Shown here piece by piece: positions 1-8,207 of a DNA stretch of 64,000 bases. The notes below the pieces were generated by a model. It was given only the letters and a program-made list of their open reading frames with translations, made no database searches and had not been told where the DNA came from. The position numbers and the translations under genes are program-made. Every line of letters begins with the position of its first letter. Within the stretch, counting starts at the first letter, position 1. Source of the DNA: Rudanella sp031411995 (GTDB lineage Bacteria > Bacteroidota > Bacteroidia > Cytophagales > Spirosomataceae); assembly GCA_031411995.1 (NCBI GenBank), contig JANOCD010000112.1:1-64000 (forward strand), written 5' to 3'.

Positions 1-40
1 GAAAGCCTAAATTGATTGTAGGCGGAGGGTACGATTGTCG

Positions 41-81
41 AATACAAGTAAATTGTTTTATTATAATAGTTTACTTGTATT
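41..81. repeat. 12-bp perfect inverted repeat
   Basis: The arms at 41-52 (AATACAAGTAAA) and 70-81 (TTTACTTGTATT) are exact reverse complements around a 17-bp AT-rich spacer. There is no T-run after the second arm, so a simple terminator is unlikely. A recombination core or an operator is possible. The rest of 1-255 shows no gene I can support. Confidence 0.5.
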
Positions 82-255
82 GCCTCTCATTAGGCTGGGA
101 TTAGGCCAAAACGTACCCCCAAGGAGCCATGCAACAAAGCCGTTAGTTATTAAAAGTTATTGGGTCGATGGTAACCAGATTAGTGCATTAGAAGTTTTTT
201 AGAAAAGTTAATTTTAGACTAGTTTACAGTGCAATAATTAATTCAAAATTTTAAG

Positions 256-651
256 ATGGAAGCTCTAGATTTACAAAAATTCGAAAAAGATGTTACGAAA
301 TCGGCACTAAGGATATTTTCTTTAGAAGCCTTACAAACGGGTAGGTTTGCAATTCCTAATCCTGAGGAATTAAGTAAATCAAGTGAGCAACAAGACGCTC
401 TTGCACTTTTAGAGTCTAAGAAACTTTTAGAATCTGATGTAATCCTAAAGAGGTTATGTCCGGCTCTCAAAACAATTTCAAGTGATTTAAAAGAAGTATC
501 TAAAATTGTAACTACAGCTTTAATACCGCTTGCTTTTTTACCAGTACCTCTAATTGCGTTAAGCCCAATTATTTTTGGCGGAATAGCAGTAATAATTGTA
601 AGAGCAGGCATAAATAGTTTTTGCCCAGAAGAAGTAAAAGGAAAAGAGTAA
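256..651 (+). CDS. Small hypothetical protein with hydrophobic C-terminal segment
   Basis: The 131-residue product has a charged, helical N-terminal two thirds and a hydrophobic stretch at about residues 95-118 (rich in Leu, Ile, Pro and Val). This is likely one or two membrane passes ending in a short charged tail. I do not recognise a family. The ATG at 256 is the first in frame. It lies 37 bp upstream of the metalloprotease gene on the same strand, so the two probably form one transcript. Both genes are strikingly AT-rich compared with the genes from 2.1 kb onward, which suggests transfer as a unit. An immunity, anchor or effector role beside the protease is conceivable but not shown by sequence. 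Confidence 0.6.
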   Translation: MEALDLQKFEKDVTKSALRIFSLEALQTGRFAIPNPEELSKSSEQQDALALLESKKLLESDVILKRLCPALKTISSDLKEVSKIVTTALIPLAFLPVPLIALSPIIFGGIAVIIVRAGINSFCPEEVKGKE

Positions 652-688
652 TAACCCTGCTTATGCCTTATTTTTCAAATATTGAACT

Positions 689-1954
689 ATGGATAATAAT
701 CAAGTTTATAAATATCTGGAAACTCTTCAAGAAGGGATATTCGCTAGCTTAGACCTCAAACCTGATGTATATGACGAAGCTATGTTAAGTGTTATAATGA
801 AAACTAACACAGATAATATTTTTAATATAATACATGGATTTAAAGACGATAAAGAAAAGGAAAGATTATTTAAAGGTTGGAAAAGAGGAACTGATTTGTT
901 AGATTTTTTTCGTCAAACAAATTACTTTGATAAAATTTTTGGATCAATACCAACAAAATTTGAGAATCCTTTTTATTATAATGTACTTATATCGATCCAG
1001 TCAGAAATAGTAAATGCAATTGTTTCTCTTGATGAATATAAAAATAATCCATATATAAATAATATTTATGTTGGAACATTGCCTTCTGGACTAGTTAATG
1101 CAAGAGCTGTTGCAGTTCCAGGATCAGAGAATAAATTAATTCTATTTGATAATGAGTTTTTTACTTTTGCTAGTCTTTTTGCAAAAGTTGTTGCTCGAGC
1201 AATAGGACCAATGAAGAGTAATATTTCTAACTTTTCAATAAGTAGAGAAAGCATAATTTTAAATCTTACAAAAGATGATGATACACCTAAAAGACTTGTA
1301 GAATTAATTTATATGTTTTTTGTTAATGGTAAGCCTGGATCAGCATCAGCTTATACTCTTGAGGATGAATATTTTTATATGTCAGAATTACTAAGGAATA
1401 GCCTCGAGTCGTTTGCAATGGGTCATGAATACGGTCATATTATTAGTGGCCATTTGTCCGATAAAACAAATACTCATGAAACTAATTTTGGTGATAATAA
1501 AGCTAATGAGTTTAATAAAAGCTGGGAAGACGAGTATGTAGCAGATTTTCATGGGGCTATTTTGTCATCTACTGCCCTTCAATCGAATAGTTTATCTTTA
1601 GGTAACAGTTTTATAGGATTTGATTTTTTTATGATGGCTGCGACGTTTATCGAAAGATGTATATCAGTACTAAATCGGGGCTCCGTAGTTAACTTAGTGT
1701 TATTTCCAGAAATGTCAGCTGATTCTCATCCACCTGCTGCTTTAAGAATGAGAACGTTTCATGAAAGATTAACAAAAAATATTCCTGAAAGCACCCACTT
1801 TCAGGCATTAGATTTTGGTAAAAGTATCAGTAATGCTATTGACGTGCTATGGTTTGGTGTAGCCGTTCCGTTTCTTAGAATTTTGCACGCTGATGGTGTG
1901 AGACCATCAAATTATTGGCTAGAAACTGCGCGGAAGTATAGAGGTGAATATTAA
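689..1954 (+). CDS. HEXXH zinc metalloprotease-like protein
   Basis: The 421-residue protein carries a zinc-peptidase signature near residue 248: GHEYGHIISGH contains HEXXH followed by a second GH. About 40 residues later WEDEYVADFHGA has the Glu/Asp arrangement expected of the third zinc ligand in gluzincins of the M48 or U49 (phage-exclusion Lit) type. No signal peptide is visible, and the first 230 residues match nothing I know. Codon use is very AT-rich, like the preceding small membrane-protein gene and unlike the backbone, so it looks acquired. A protease in an AT-rich two-gene cassette beside recombinases fits defence or toxin cargo. The fold call rests on the motif; the function is inference. 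Confidence 0.6.
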   Translation: MDNNQVYKYLETLQEGIFASLDLKPDVYDEAMLSVIMKTNTDNIFNIIHGFKDDKEKERLFKGWKRGTDLLDFFRQTNYFDKIFGSIPTKFENPFYYNVLISIQSEIVNAIVSLDEYKNNPYINNIYVGTLPSGLVNARAVAVPGSENKLILFDNEFFTFASLFAKVVARAIGPMKSNISNFSISRESIILNLTKDDDTPKRLVELIYMFFVNGKPGSASAYTLEDEYFYMSELLRNSLESFAMGHEYGHIISGHLSDKTNTHETNFGDNKANEFNKSWEDEYVADFHGAILSSTALQSNSLSLGNSFIGFDFFMMAATFIERCISVLNRGSVVNLVLFPEMSADSHPPAALRMRTFHERLTKNIPESTHFQALDFGKSISNAIDVLWFGVAVPFLRILHADGVRPSNYWLETARKYRGEY

Positions 1955-2168
1955 TTTATTTAATTTGTAATTTGATTAGAACTATTAATCTATTAAATAA
2001 ATTCTAAATTTAGTTTATCATGCTAGGTCTTTCAATTATTAAAAGAGTTGTTTTAATATAATTCCCTTGTCAATAGATAAAACTGCTTTAACTTGGATCA
2101 TTATCGTAACTTTTTGATTCGCCAAGATGTAACATTAATTCTCCGCAAGCGTTTAACATGCACTTCTT

Positions 2169-2831
2169 TTAACTAATAGTCTCCCGTTTTAACAGTCTGT
2201 AAACCGCTTTACCATCAAACTGCTTCTGCCGCCGTGTTTGGTAGTGGGTCTCGTTTAGCAGATCAGCGATTTGTTTATAGGTCATTCCTTTAGCCCGATA
2301 CAGTACAGCTAACTGCGTTGCCTGTACATTGGCTTTATGAGTCCGGGCCAACTTGGACCGAACTATCTGGCTTTTCCTAATAGCCTCTTGGGACAAGTTT
2401 TGTGGACTGCCCAGGCGAAAGCCCTGCGCCTTCTTTTGCGCCAAGGCAGCGCGAGTTCGCTCCGAGGTTCGTTCGGCCTCATACTGCGCAAAGGTTACCA
2501 TCATACCAACGGTTAGAGTATTTGCATCGGGTAGATCGCAGGCTACAAAGTCGATGCCCGAATCCCGGAGTGTCATCACAAAAGCAACGTTACGACTCAG
2601 TCGGTCGAGTTTTGCGATCAATAGCTTAGCGCCGTGTTGCTGGCAGGCACGGATCGCTTGGCCTAGCTGGAGGCGCTGGCTATTGCGACCGGATTCCACT
2701 TCAGTCAGTTCCGACAATAACACATCATCACTGTGGAGATAGCGGGCAACGATTGATCGCTGGTCATCTAGACCGAGGCCTGAGCGTCCCTGAGCTTTAG
2801 TGGATACCCTATAATAAGCGACATATTTCAT
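2169..2831 (-). CDS. Serine recombinase (resolvase family)
   Basis: The 220-residue protein opens with the resolvase signature YYRVSTKAQGRSGLGL, which places the catalytic Ser at residue 10. It continues with AKLDRLSRN and a YEAERTSERTRAAL helix typical of the resolvase/invertase catalytic domain. A C-terminal helix-turn-helix follows at about residues 175-205 (YRAKGMTYKQIADLLNE). Its size fits a small resolvase rather than a large serine integrase. The likely role is resolving plasmid multimers or cointegrates. The divergent spacer upstream (2832-3065) carries inverted repeats that could be its res site. The ATG at 2831 is well placed at the start of the conserved domain. Confidence 0.88.
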   Translation of the reverse strand: MKYVAYYRVSTKAQGRSGLGLDDQRSIVARYLHSDDVLLSELTEVESGRNSQRLQLGQAIRACQQHGAKLLIAKLDRLSRNVAFVMTLRDSGIDFVACDLPDANTLTVGMMVTFAQYEAERTSERTRAALAQKKAQGFRLGSPQNLSQEAIRKSQIVRSKLARTHKANVQATQLAVLYRAKGMTYKQIADLLNETHYQTRRQKQFDGKAVYRLLKRETIS

Positions 2832-2899
2832 TAGACGCAGATCCGGTTAGGAGTGTTTCATGGATGCACTTCTCAAAGATAGGTTGTTCATGGCATTTA

Positions 2900-3034
2900 T
2901 TAAACGACCGTTTGTAAAACGCCATAGGTTTCAACTTCGCCCCGTTTTGCAGTGCAGACCCAAGTTGTTCCCTTGAATTCTCATAGATGATAGTACCATG
3001 GGGATGCTTTTACACTCCTTGAACGGTCGTTTAA
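2900..3034. repeat. Candidate recombination (res) region: paired inverted repeats
   Basis: TTAAACGACCGTTT at 2900-2913 and GAACGGTCGTTTAA at 3021-3034 are inverted copies with one mismatch. Each is itself a near-palindrome. They sit between the divergent resolvase gene and the 3090 gene, the usual place for resolvase-binding subsites. Assignment as res is inference from position and symmetry. Nothing else is apparent in this 234-bp spacer. Confidence 0.4.
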
Positions 3035-3089
3035 GACATGTAAAATCACAGAGTAAGGGGTATATTTGATTCTTCAGACACCAAAAGAC

Positions 3090-3446
3090 ATGAATGCAGA
3101 CGAGGCTTCGGAGCTAGCCCGGCAACTGGCCTACGACTGGTCACGAGTCGAGCTCACTAATCAACAACTCACCTATAAGGATTATATAGCTACTCTTACC
3201 GGACTCAGTACTATTATTGATGATGCTGATCGAACGTCAGCCATCTTCTCAGCCGTCGTGGATCAGGCCAAAAGCTTGGGCCACTCCTCGGAGTGGGTGC
3301 AGGCGGAACTCACGTTTGAAGCGAAAGCCGAAGCCGTCGGCGACCGGCTTACCTGGCTACTGGCGGAGCTGGAAAACGCGGGGGTTACGGATGCCGCACT
3401 CGATCGATATAATGAGCGCAAAAACAGATTCTCTATCAGGCCTTAA
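3090..3446 (+). CDS. Hypothetical protein
   Basis: A short acidic, helical protein of about 118 residues from the ATG at 3090 (MNADEASEL). A TTG at 3066 could add eight residues. It contains no recognised domain and no membrane segment. The sequence AAGGGGTATAT just upstream resembles a GGGGTA block found after several genes here. The next small gene starts 25 bp downstream, so the two may be co-transcribed. Codon use matches the backbone. The function is unknown. Confidence 0.55.
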   Translation: MNADEASELARQLAYDWSRVELTNQQLTYKDYIATLTGLSTIIDDADRTSAIFSAVVDQAKSLGHSSEWVQAELTFEAKAEAVGDRLTWLLAELENAGVTDAALDRYNERKNRFSIRP

Positions 3447-3470
3447 CTTAATGCTCGCTGAGTTATACTC

Positions 3471-3698
3471 ATGATTGATTATTTAGTAGAAGTGTGGGAT
3501 TACAATAAACAGGATTGGTTTCCCATCCAGGATTTTACCGCCGGGCTGCCCTTAGGTAAAATCATTTTTGATGGCTACGAACAACTCACCCTTGCCCAGG
3601 CTCAGGTCCGTAAAGAGGACCTAAGCAATTGCTACCCAGGACTCCGGTTTAGACTAAACAAAGTATTCAGTTCGATAGATGACCAACAAAACAGCTAA
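3471..3698 (+). CDS. Small hypothetical protein
   Basis: A 75-residue product beginning MIDYLVEVWDYNKQDW, rich in aromatic residues, soluble and without a recognised domain. It follows the 3090 gene closely on the same strand and precedes the integrase. Real coding is supported by composition and by the absence of a better alternative frame. The function is unknown. Confidence 0.5.
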   Translation: MIDYLVEVWDYNKQDWFPIQDFTAGLPLGKIIFDGYEQLTLAQAQVRKEDLSNCYPGLRFRLNKVFSSIDDQQNS

Positions 3699-3831
3699 CA
3701 CGGGTGCATTTGCAGTTTCATACAAAATACTTGGACGAAGAAAAATTTTCATTACCACTTAACCCACCGTCTGCCTGACAGACCGGCCTTCAGGTACATG
3801 TTCAGCAAACAAAAACCGCCAACACTACGCA

Positions 3832-4854
3832 ATGAGCAAGTTGAAAATCGAAAAAAGCACTGTATCGCCAATTCCGGCAGACAATACAATCGAATCGTTA
3901 ATCACCCGCTTTGCCCGCGATCAAGATGTGGTCGAGTCGTCGCGGGAATTGTACGTGCGGACGCTGCGGCTGTTTCTGAATTGGCTACAGGGGAAAAACT
4001 ATGCCCTCAATCAGGTTGATCGCTCCATTATCATTCAGTATAAGAAATCCTTGTTAGCCAGTGGCCTGAGCTCGCTAACGGTCGGCTCGTACCTGACCAC
4101 CGTTCGTAAATTCTACGAGTGGGCCGAAGCCAACAAGCTTTACCCAAACGTTGCTCGTGGCGTGAAGTCGCCCAAGCGCAAACAGCAATTCCGTCGGCAA
4201 CCCCTGACCGCTGAACAGGGAAAGAACTTGTTAACAACCGCTGATCCTGCTGCCCAACGACCGGATGGACAACCCGCCCCGACCGATCAGGAGCAACTAC
4301 AGGCGCTGCGCGATCATGCTATCGCCAGCTTATTGCTTCGGACAGGTTTACGGACTATTGAACTAATTCGGGCCGATGTTGGCGATATCAGCCTGAAAGC
4401 AGGGAAGCGGATACTCAAAATTCAAGGGAAGGGCCGCGATGAAAAAGACGATTTTGTAATCCTAACCGATAAAACCTACAAACCCATTAGGCTTTATCTG
4501 ATAAATCGTTCTGAAACCTCACTAAAAACCGCCCGACAGAAGCCTGATCCGTCGGAACCGCTGTTTGTGTCGCACTCGAATAATAATCGCGACGGTCGTT
4601 TAACGACGCGCACCATTCGGCAGATTGCCAAGCGGCAGTTGCAGGACATTGGTATAGACAGTCCAGATTATACGGCGCACTCGTTTCGCCATAGCACGGC
4701 CGTGAATATCTTGCTAAACGGCGGCAGTATTGAAGAGGCTCAGGGCGTACTCCGCCACGCATCGCCAGCGACGACGCAGATTTACACGCACACAGTGAAA
4801 GAACAGATGCGCCTGGCACGAGCCACCGAGGAACGCCTGGATGATGTATTTTGA
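3832..4854 (+). CDS. Tyrosine recombinase / integrase (XerC/XerD-like)
   Basis: The 340-residue protein has an N-terminal SAM-like core-binding domain (about residues 15-105) and a C-terminal catalytic domain. The catalytic set is visible: Arg in LLRTGLRTIEL (about residue 170), a Lys in the GKGRDEKDDF hairpin region, HSFRHS (about 283), LRHASPATTQ and the nucleophile in QIYTH (about 318). Its length matches Xer or phage-type integrases. It could integrate the element into a chromosome or resolve dimers beside the serine resolvase. No attachment site could be identified with certainty. The gene ends before a strong hairpin at 4931-4968. Confidence 0.92.
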   Translation: MSKLKIEKSTVSPIPADNTIESLITRFARDQDVVESSRELYVRTLRLFLNWLQGKNYALNQVDRSIIIQYKKSLLASGLSSLTVGSYLTTVRKFYEWAEANKLYPNVARGVKSPKRKQQFRRQPLTAEQGKNLLTTADPAAQRPDGQPAPTDQEQLQALRDHAIASLLLRTGLRTIELIRADVGDISLKAGKRILKIQGKGRDEKDDFVILTDKTYKPIRLYLINRSETSLKTARQKPDPSEPLFVSHSNNNRDGRLTTRTIRQIAKRQLQDIGIDSPDYTAHSFRHSTAVNILLNGGSIEEAQGVLRHASPATTQIYTHTVKEQMRLARATEERLDDVF

Positions 4855-4930
4855 TAATTCAAAGTCCAACTTCCGTAATGTATAATTTATGGAAGTCGAA
4901 ACTATAGGATAGTGGAGGCTAAGAGGTCTG

Positions 4931-4968
4931 TTTTGAGCTAAACAATTAAATTGCTGTTTAGCTCAAAA
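4931..4968. terminator. Bidirectional terminator-like hairpin
   Basis: The 13-bp perfect arms TTTTGAGCTAAAC (4931-4943) and GTTTAGCTCAAAA (4956-4968) enclose a 12-nt loop. A-runs and T-runs at the stem ends would act on both strands. The hairpin lies between the convergent integrase and rep genes, which is where a shared terminator is expected. Confidence 0.7.
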
Positions 4969-4991
4969 ACCATAGCAACGCATTAACCCGC

Positions 4992-5051
4992 CATGAACTG
5001 TTCGAGACAACCCAGTTCTACATCAAGAAGCAGACGGAGCGGGTTTTGTGA
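4992..5051 (+). other. Possible coding remnant between integrase and rep
   Basis: This stretch reads HELFETTQFYIKKQTERVL and then a stop. Its protein-like composition is unusual for a spacer. There is no start or upstream continuation beyond about ten codons, so it may be the tail of a decayed gene or chance. Confidence 0.2.
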
Positions 5052-5086
5052 AAATGCCCACCGATGTGTGGTAGTGCATCCGGCAG

Positions 5087-6070
5087 TTACGCTTGCCGTT
5101 TCTTGGGCTTGGGACCAGCCGCTTCTTTGAACAAAATGCTGGCAATATAGCGGGTGGGGGTTGTCACTATCGTTACAGCCCCGTGCGTAACCATGCTGTC
5201 TAAACGAATGAATTCATTTAAAAACTGCTCGTTATTGAGGATCGTTTTCTTCTGACTATCCGTGAATTGGTAATTGTATAAAAACTCAGTCGCTCGCCGT
5301 TGCCTTTCTTCCAGCGATTGGTCATTGGCTTTCTGAAGATCTTTATTAACAAGCGCATAGTAGGCTGCTTTGGGGCTTGTTTTGCCATGACGACGGATGA
5401 TAAAACTAATCCACTTCACGGATCTTCCCTCCTTTTGCTCCACAAGACTAATGTCGAGGTATGTTTTGCGGTTGATTTCGGCAATGGCATTCGACAAGAC
5501 CATCTGCTTAAAGTTGGAATAGCGAACGTATTTCTGCGCGTTCATCAACTCCCGTAGTTCGGAAACCTCTATACGCCACAGGCCCGTATCAATAAACCGG
5601 GTCAAGCGGGGGAAAAGAACCTGTGAGTATTCGCTGCTTAGGGAAACAGCAGCACTCAGTTCATACTGCGAATATCCTTTGCTCAAGTCGATGAAATAAG
5701 GCAACACCATGGAGTTGACAACGATGTCAAAATGGCCCTTATTCGCTTCGTAATGAATATACGGGATAGGTACAATGAAGGTATATTGGCCTTTGTCCTG
5801 ATCAAAGATTTTGATTTTGCGCGAGGTTGCCTTATCTAAAATTTTAAGAATAACGTTGGTTTGGGCATGAGCGTTTTCCCCGACAAAGACATCCGAATAG
5901 TGGATTCGGAATTTCCGGTCTTCCACCCTGTATGATTTGACATCAAATGTCTGCTCACCCTTTAGGGCTTTAAGGATGTTCCAGTACAAACGACGTTCAT
6001 AAAGGCTAAATTCTGAGCGGCCTAACAGCAGAGTTAGCGGCTCCCGGATGACTAAATCTTCGCTCATCAT
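5087..6070 (-). CDS. Replication initiator protein, Rep_3 (RepB/RepE/Pi) family
   Basis: A protein of about 327 residues with the two winged-helix layout of Rep_3 initiators. The conserved first-domain pattern is LLLGRSEFSLYERRLYWNIL, and the segment YSQYELSAAVSLSSEYSQVLFPRL marks the family's helix near the domain junction. It would bind the iteron array that begins about 170 bp upstream and recruit DnaA and helicase. The longer reading from 6094 would begin with TTG; the first ATG (6070, MMSEDL) is preferred. A degenerate iteron at 6155-6173 lies in the rep promoter region, as expected for autorepression. The gene converges with the integrase. Confidence 0.9.
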   Translation of the reverse strand: MMSEDLVIREPLTLLLGRSEFSLYERRLYWNILKALKGEQTFDVKSYRVEDRKFRIHYSDVFVGENAHAQTNVILKILDKATSRKIKIFDQDKGQYTFIVPIPYIHYEANKGHFDIVVNSMVLPYFIDLSKGYSQYELSAAVSLSSEYSQVLFPRLTRFIDTGLWRIEVSELRELMNAQKYVRYSNFKQMVLSNAIAEINRKTYLDISLVEQKEGRSVKWISFIIRRHGKTSPKAAYYALVNKDLQKANDQSLEERQRRATEFLYNYQFTDSQKKTILNNEQFLNEFIRLDSMVTHGAVTIVTTPTRYIASILFKEAAGPKPKKRQA

Positions 6071-6154
6071 GCTAAATAGCGTGGATTGTGGCAAAAAAGC
6101 AATTTATTTTAGGATAGGCTTGCCCTACAGATGCTTGATTATTGCTGATTTTTG

Positions 6155-6173
6155 ACTTAAATCTATTGCTTTA
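6155..6173 (+). repeat. Degenerate iteron upstream of rep
   Basis: ACTTAAATCTATTGCTTTA resembles the origin iterons and is almost identical to a copy at 33373. Its position 85 bp before the rep start suggests an operator for autorepression by Rep. Confidence 0.55.
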
Positions 6174-6240
6174 GGGAAGTATATCGCTGATTTACAGGCA
6201 ATTATACATAAAGAATTTGTGTAAAAAATTAAACTTTTCC

Positions 6241-6464
6241 AGCGTTAATTTCTTGCCTGAGTAGAGCTAATGTGGATAAGTACAATAGTTACTCTAAATC
6301 ATTGCCATTCGACTCTAATCCATTGCCTTTTCTACTCTAATCCATTGCCTTTCCTACTCTAATTTATTGCCTTTACCCCCCAATGTTGACTCTAATCTAT
6401 TGCCTAATTACTCTAATCTCTTGCCTATCTACTCTGGTCTATTGCCTTTAAAAAGTTATCCACA
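6241..6464. other. Iteron origin of replication (oriV)
   Basis: Seven iterons of the form ACTCTAATCYATTGCCTTT start at 6291, 6312, 6334, 6356, 6389, 6410 and 6431, mostly 21-22 bp apart (two helical turns, all on the same face). A weaker copy is at 6242. Two perfect DnaA boxes flank them in opposite orientation: TGTGGATAA at 6271-6279 and TTATCCACA at 6456-6464. A near-box TTATCAACA is at 6501. The AT-rich DNA after 6480 could be the unwinding element. The adjacent rep gene supports the call strongly. Confidence 0.92.
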
Positions 6465-6709
6465 TCGTAAACGTCAGATAGTCATTGGGTTAGCTAGTGT
6501 TTATCAACACTTACTATTATCAATCTCAGAACAATTTGAAAAATACAACTTTTGATTTTTGAGTCTGGTATCGAAAGTTGTGCTAATAAAGGGATCAAAA
6601 AATTGTCCGCGAAGCGTCAAAAATTAGATCCATGCTAGAAGTTAAGTTTTCTTTTAAAGGAAACTTAAACAGAATTTTGCAGTTTTGCATTTGAACAAAA
6701 TAACATCCC

Positions 6710-7585
6710 ATGGAAGAGCAAAATCGTAAACGCAAAACGTATGCACCCGACGTGTATGCCCGACTGTTGTATGGCTTAACTGCGCAGATGAACGCAGTCG
6801 ATAAAATGCATCCCAACCGGAACGATTGGGACATCGAAGGTGAGTGGAATGGAACAGGAATCATTTACTTCGTCGATGAAAAACAGCAATCCTTGTTTGC
6901 CGAATATGAAAACTTCGATTGCCGAACCATCAAACTGGTCAATTTTGGCAAAGCAGCGGTGCGCCTTACCTTTTTCAAAAAACACAAATACTGGGTGCTT
7001 AAAAACGCTGATCTGACCAGAGAGGAAAAAACACTGCGGATTACAAACTACATCAACGAACTAATTGTCAAGCGGGAAATTGCATTCGATAAAATAGACC
7101 AGTTATCGGGTACTACCCTATCTGACCAAAAAGGCCAACTGGGGATGATGCAACAGGAGATAGACAGTTGGCAGGATATACTCCAAAATCTGGATAACTA
7201 CGATTTGGCTGTCTCTAACTACCGACGTGATTACCACTATGTAACGCTAAATTACAAATACCGCTCGTCTGAGCAGGAGTATACGAATGCTCAGGAACAT
7301 TTGTTAAATCCGCAACGCGATAATCAGGGAGTAATCACCCAACAACGCTATAACATCATCTTTGTCGATGTTCGGGAGATCAACCGGGAACACCCACACC
7401 AGCATAAAGAGATCGAAAATTTCCTCAATAATTTTACCCTTGTAACCCGAACAGGAAAGCAGCAATTGTACGCTCGTCCTAAACCCCCTGAAGTAGCAAA
7501 AACGGAGGTTAGTAAGCCAGAAATATCCGCTAATGATCAATCACTTAAAGGAAATATAACACGCACCCCCACCCTTTTTGATTAG
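6710..7585 (+). CDS. Hypothetical protein
   Basis: A 291-residue soluble protein. The first 100 residues are mixed alpha/beta and include MEEQNRKRKTYAPDVYARLL. The middle is helical and possibly coiled-coil (about 115-165). The tail after about 260 is low-complexity (KPPEVAKTEVSKPEIS). I recognise no family. It is the first gene after the origin and points away from it, so an accessory replication or maintenance role is possible but unsupported by motifs. The ATG at 6710 follows a long AT-rich leader. Confidence 0.6.
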   Translation: MEEQNRKRKTYAPDVYARLLYGLTAQMNAVDKMHPNRNDWDIEGEWNGTGIIYFVDEKQQSLFAEYENFDCRTIKLVNFGKAAVRLTFFKKHKYWVLKNADLTREEKTLRITNYINELIVKREIAFDKIDQLSGTTLSDQKGQLGMMQQEIDSWQDILQNLDNYDLAVSNYRRDYHYVTLNYKYRSSEQEYTNAQEHLLNPQRDNQGVITQQRYNIIFVDVREINREHPHQHKEIENFLNNFTLVTRTGKQQLYARPKPPEVAKTEVSKPEISANDQSLKGNITRTPTLFD

Positions 7586-7733
7586 AATCATTACCTTCTT
7601 GCAAGTTGCTGATAATCAATACTATCTTAAAATAGATAAAAAATTATATATTGTGCGCAATTTGTTGATTTTTTGGCCGTTATTATATCTAATTGACAGT
7701 CTTTATAGGCTTTAACTTTACTCATTACTACTC

Positions 7734-8180
7734 ATGTTTTCCTGGTTCGTCAAAGCAATCGCACCGATCAGTACAATCACTTACTTTTCACTGGTTTCAT
7801 TACCTGCAACACCTTCCAATCAGGCATCATTCACACCCTTACCGGACTCAACCCTGTCAGTATCAATTGGGGTAATTAATAAGGACAGTCGTCCGACTAT
7901 GACAGTTGAAAAACAGGTAGTGATTCCGAAAGGATACGCCTATATCAACCATGAACTAACCCTAACCAGTGCCTTTCCAATGGACGGTGTAGAGCAATCG
8001 ACAAACTGGATCGTCGGGCCTCGCCAGACTTGGAGTATTGATGCCCAGTTACAGCCGAGTGGGAATACGCCCACCCAAATCCTTCTAAGAGCCAGCGCGT
8101 ATCCAGGGCGCAAAAATATGGAGATTGGCGCACAGGCAACTCTTTCGGTTGGTCTCCGTAAAATTCAGAAGGCGAATTAA
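7734..8180 (+). CDS. Hypothetical exported protein
   Basis: The 148-residue product has a hydrophobic N-terminus (FVKAIAPISTITYFSLVSLP) that reads as a signal peptide. A beta-rich remainder follows (VEKQVVIPKGYAYINHELTL), compatible with a small periplasmic or surface beta-sandwich. There is no known domain. It ends 27 bp before the sensor kinase gene on the same strand, so it may be co-transcribed with the LytS/LytTR pair and could belong to its signal pathway or to the peptide locus downstream. Confidence 0.5.
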   Translation: MFSWFVKAIAPISTITYFSLVSLPATPSNQASFTPLPDSTLSVSIGVINKDSRPTMTVEKQVVIPKGYAYINHELTLTSAFPMDGVEQSTNWIVGPRQTWSIDAQLQPSGNTPTQILLRASAYPGRKNMEIGAQATLSVGLRKIQKAN

Positions 8181-8207
8181 CTCCTGTACTTTCTAATCCC
8201 TTATATC

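Noticed and set aside
6291..6449. Regularly spaced 19-mers looked at first like a CRISPR array
   Set aside because: Spacing is 21-33 bp with almost no spacer, the units are degenerate, and the array sits between DnaA boxes next to a Rep_3 gene. It is an iteron origin.
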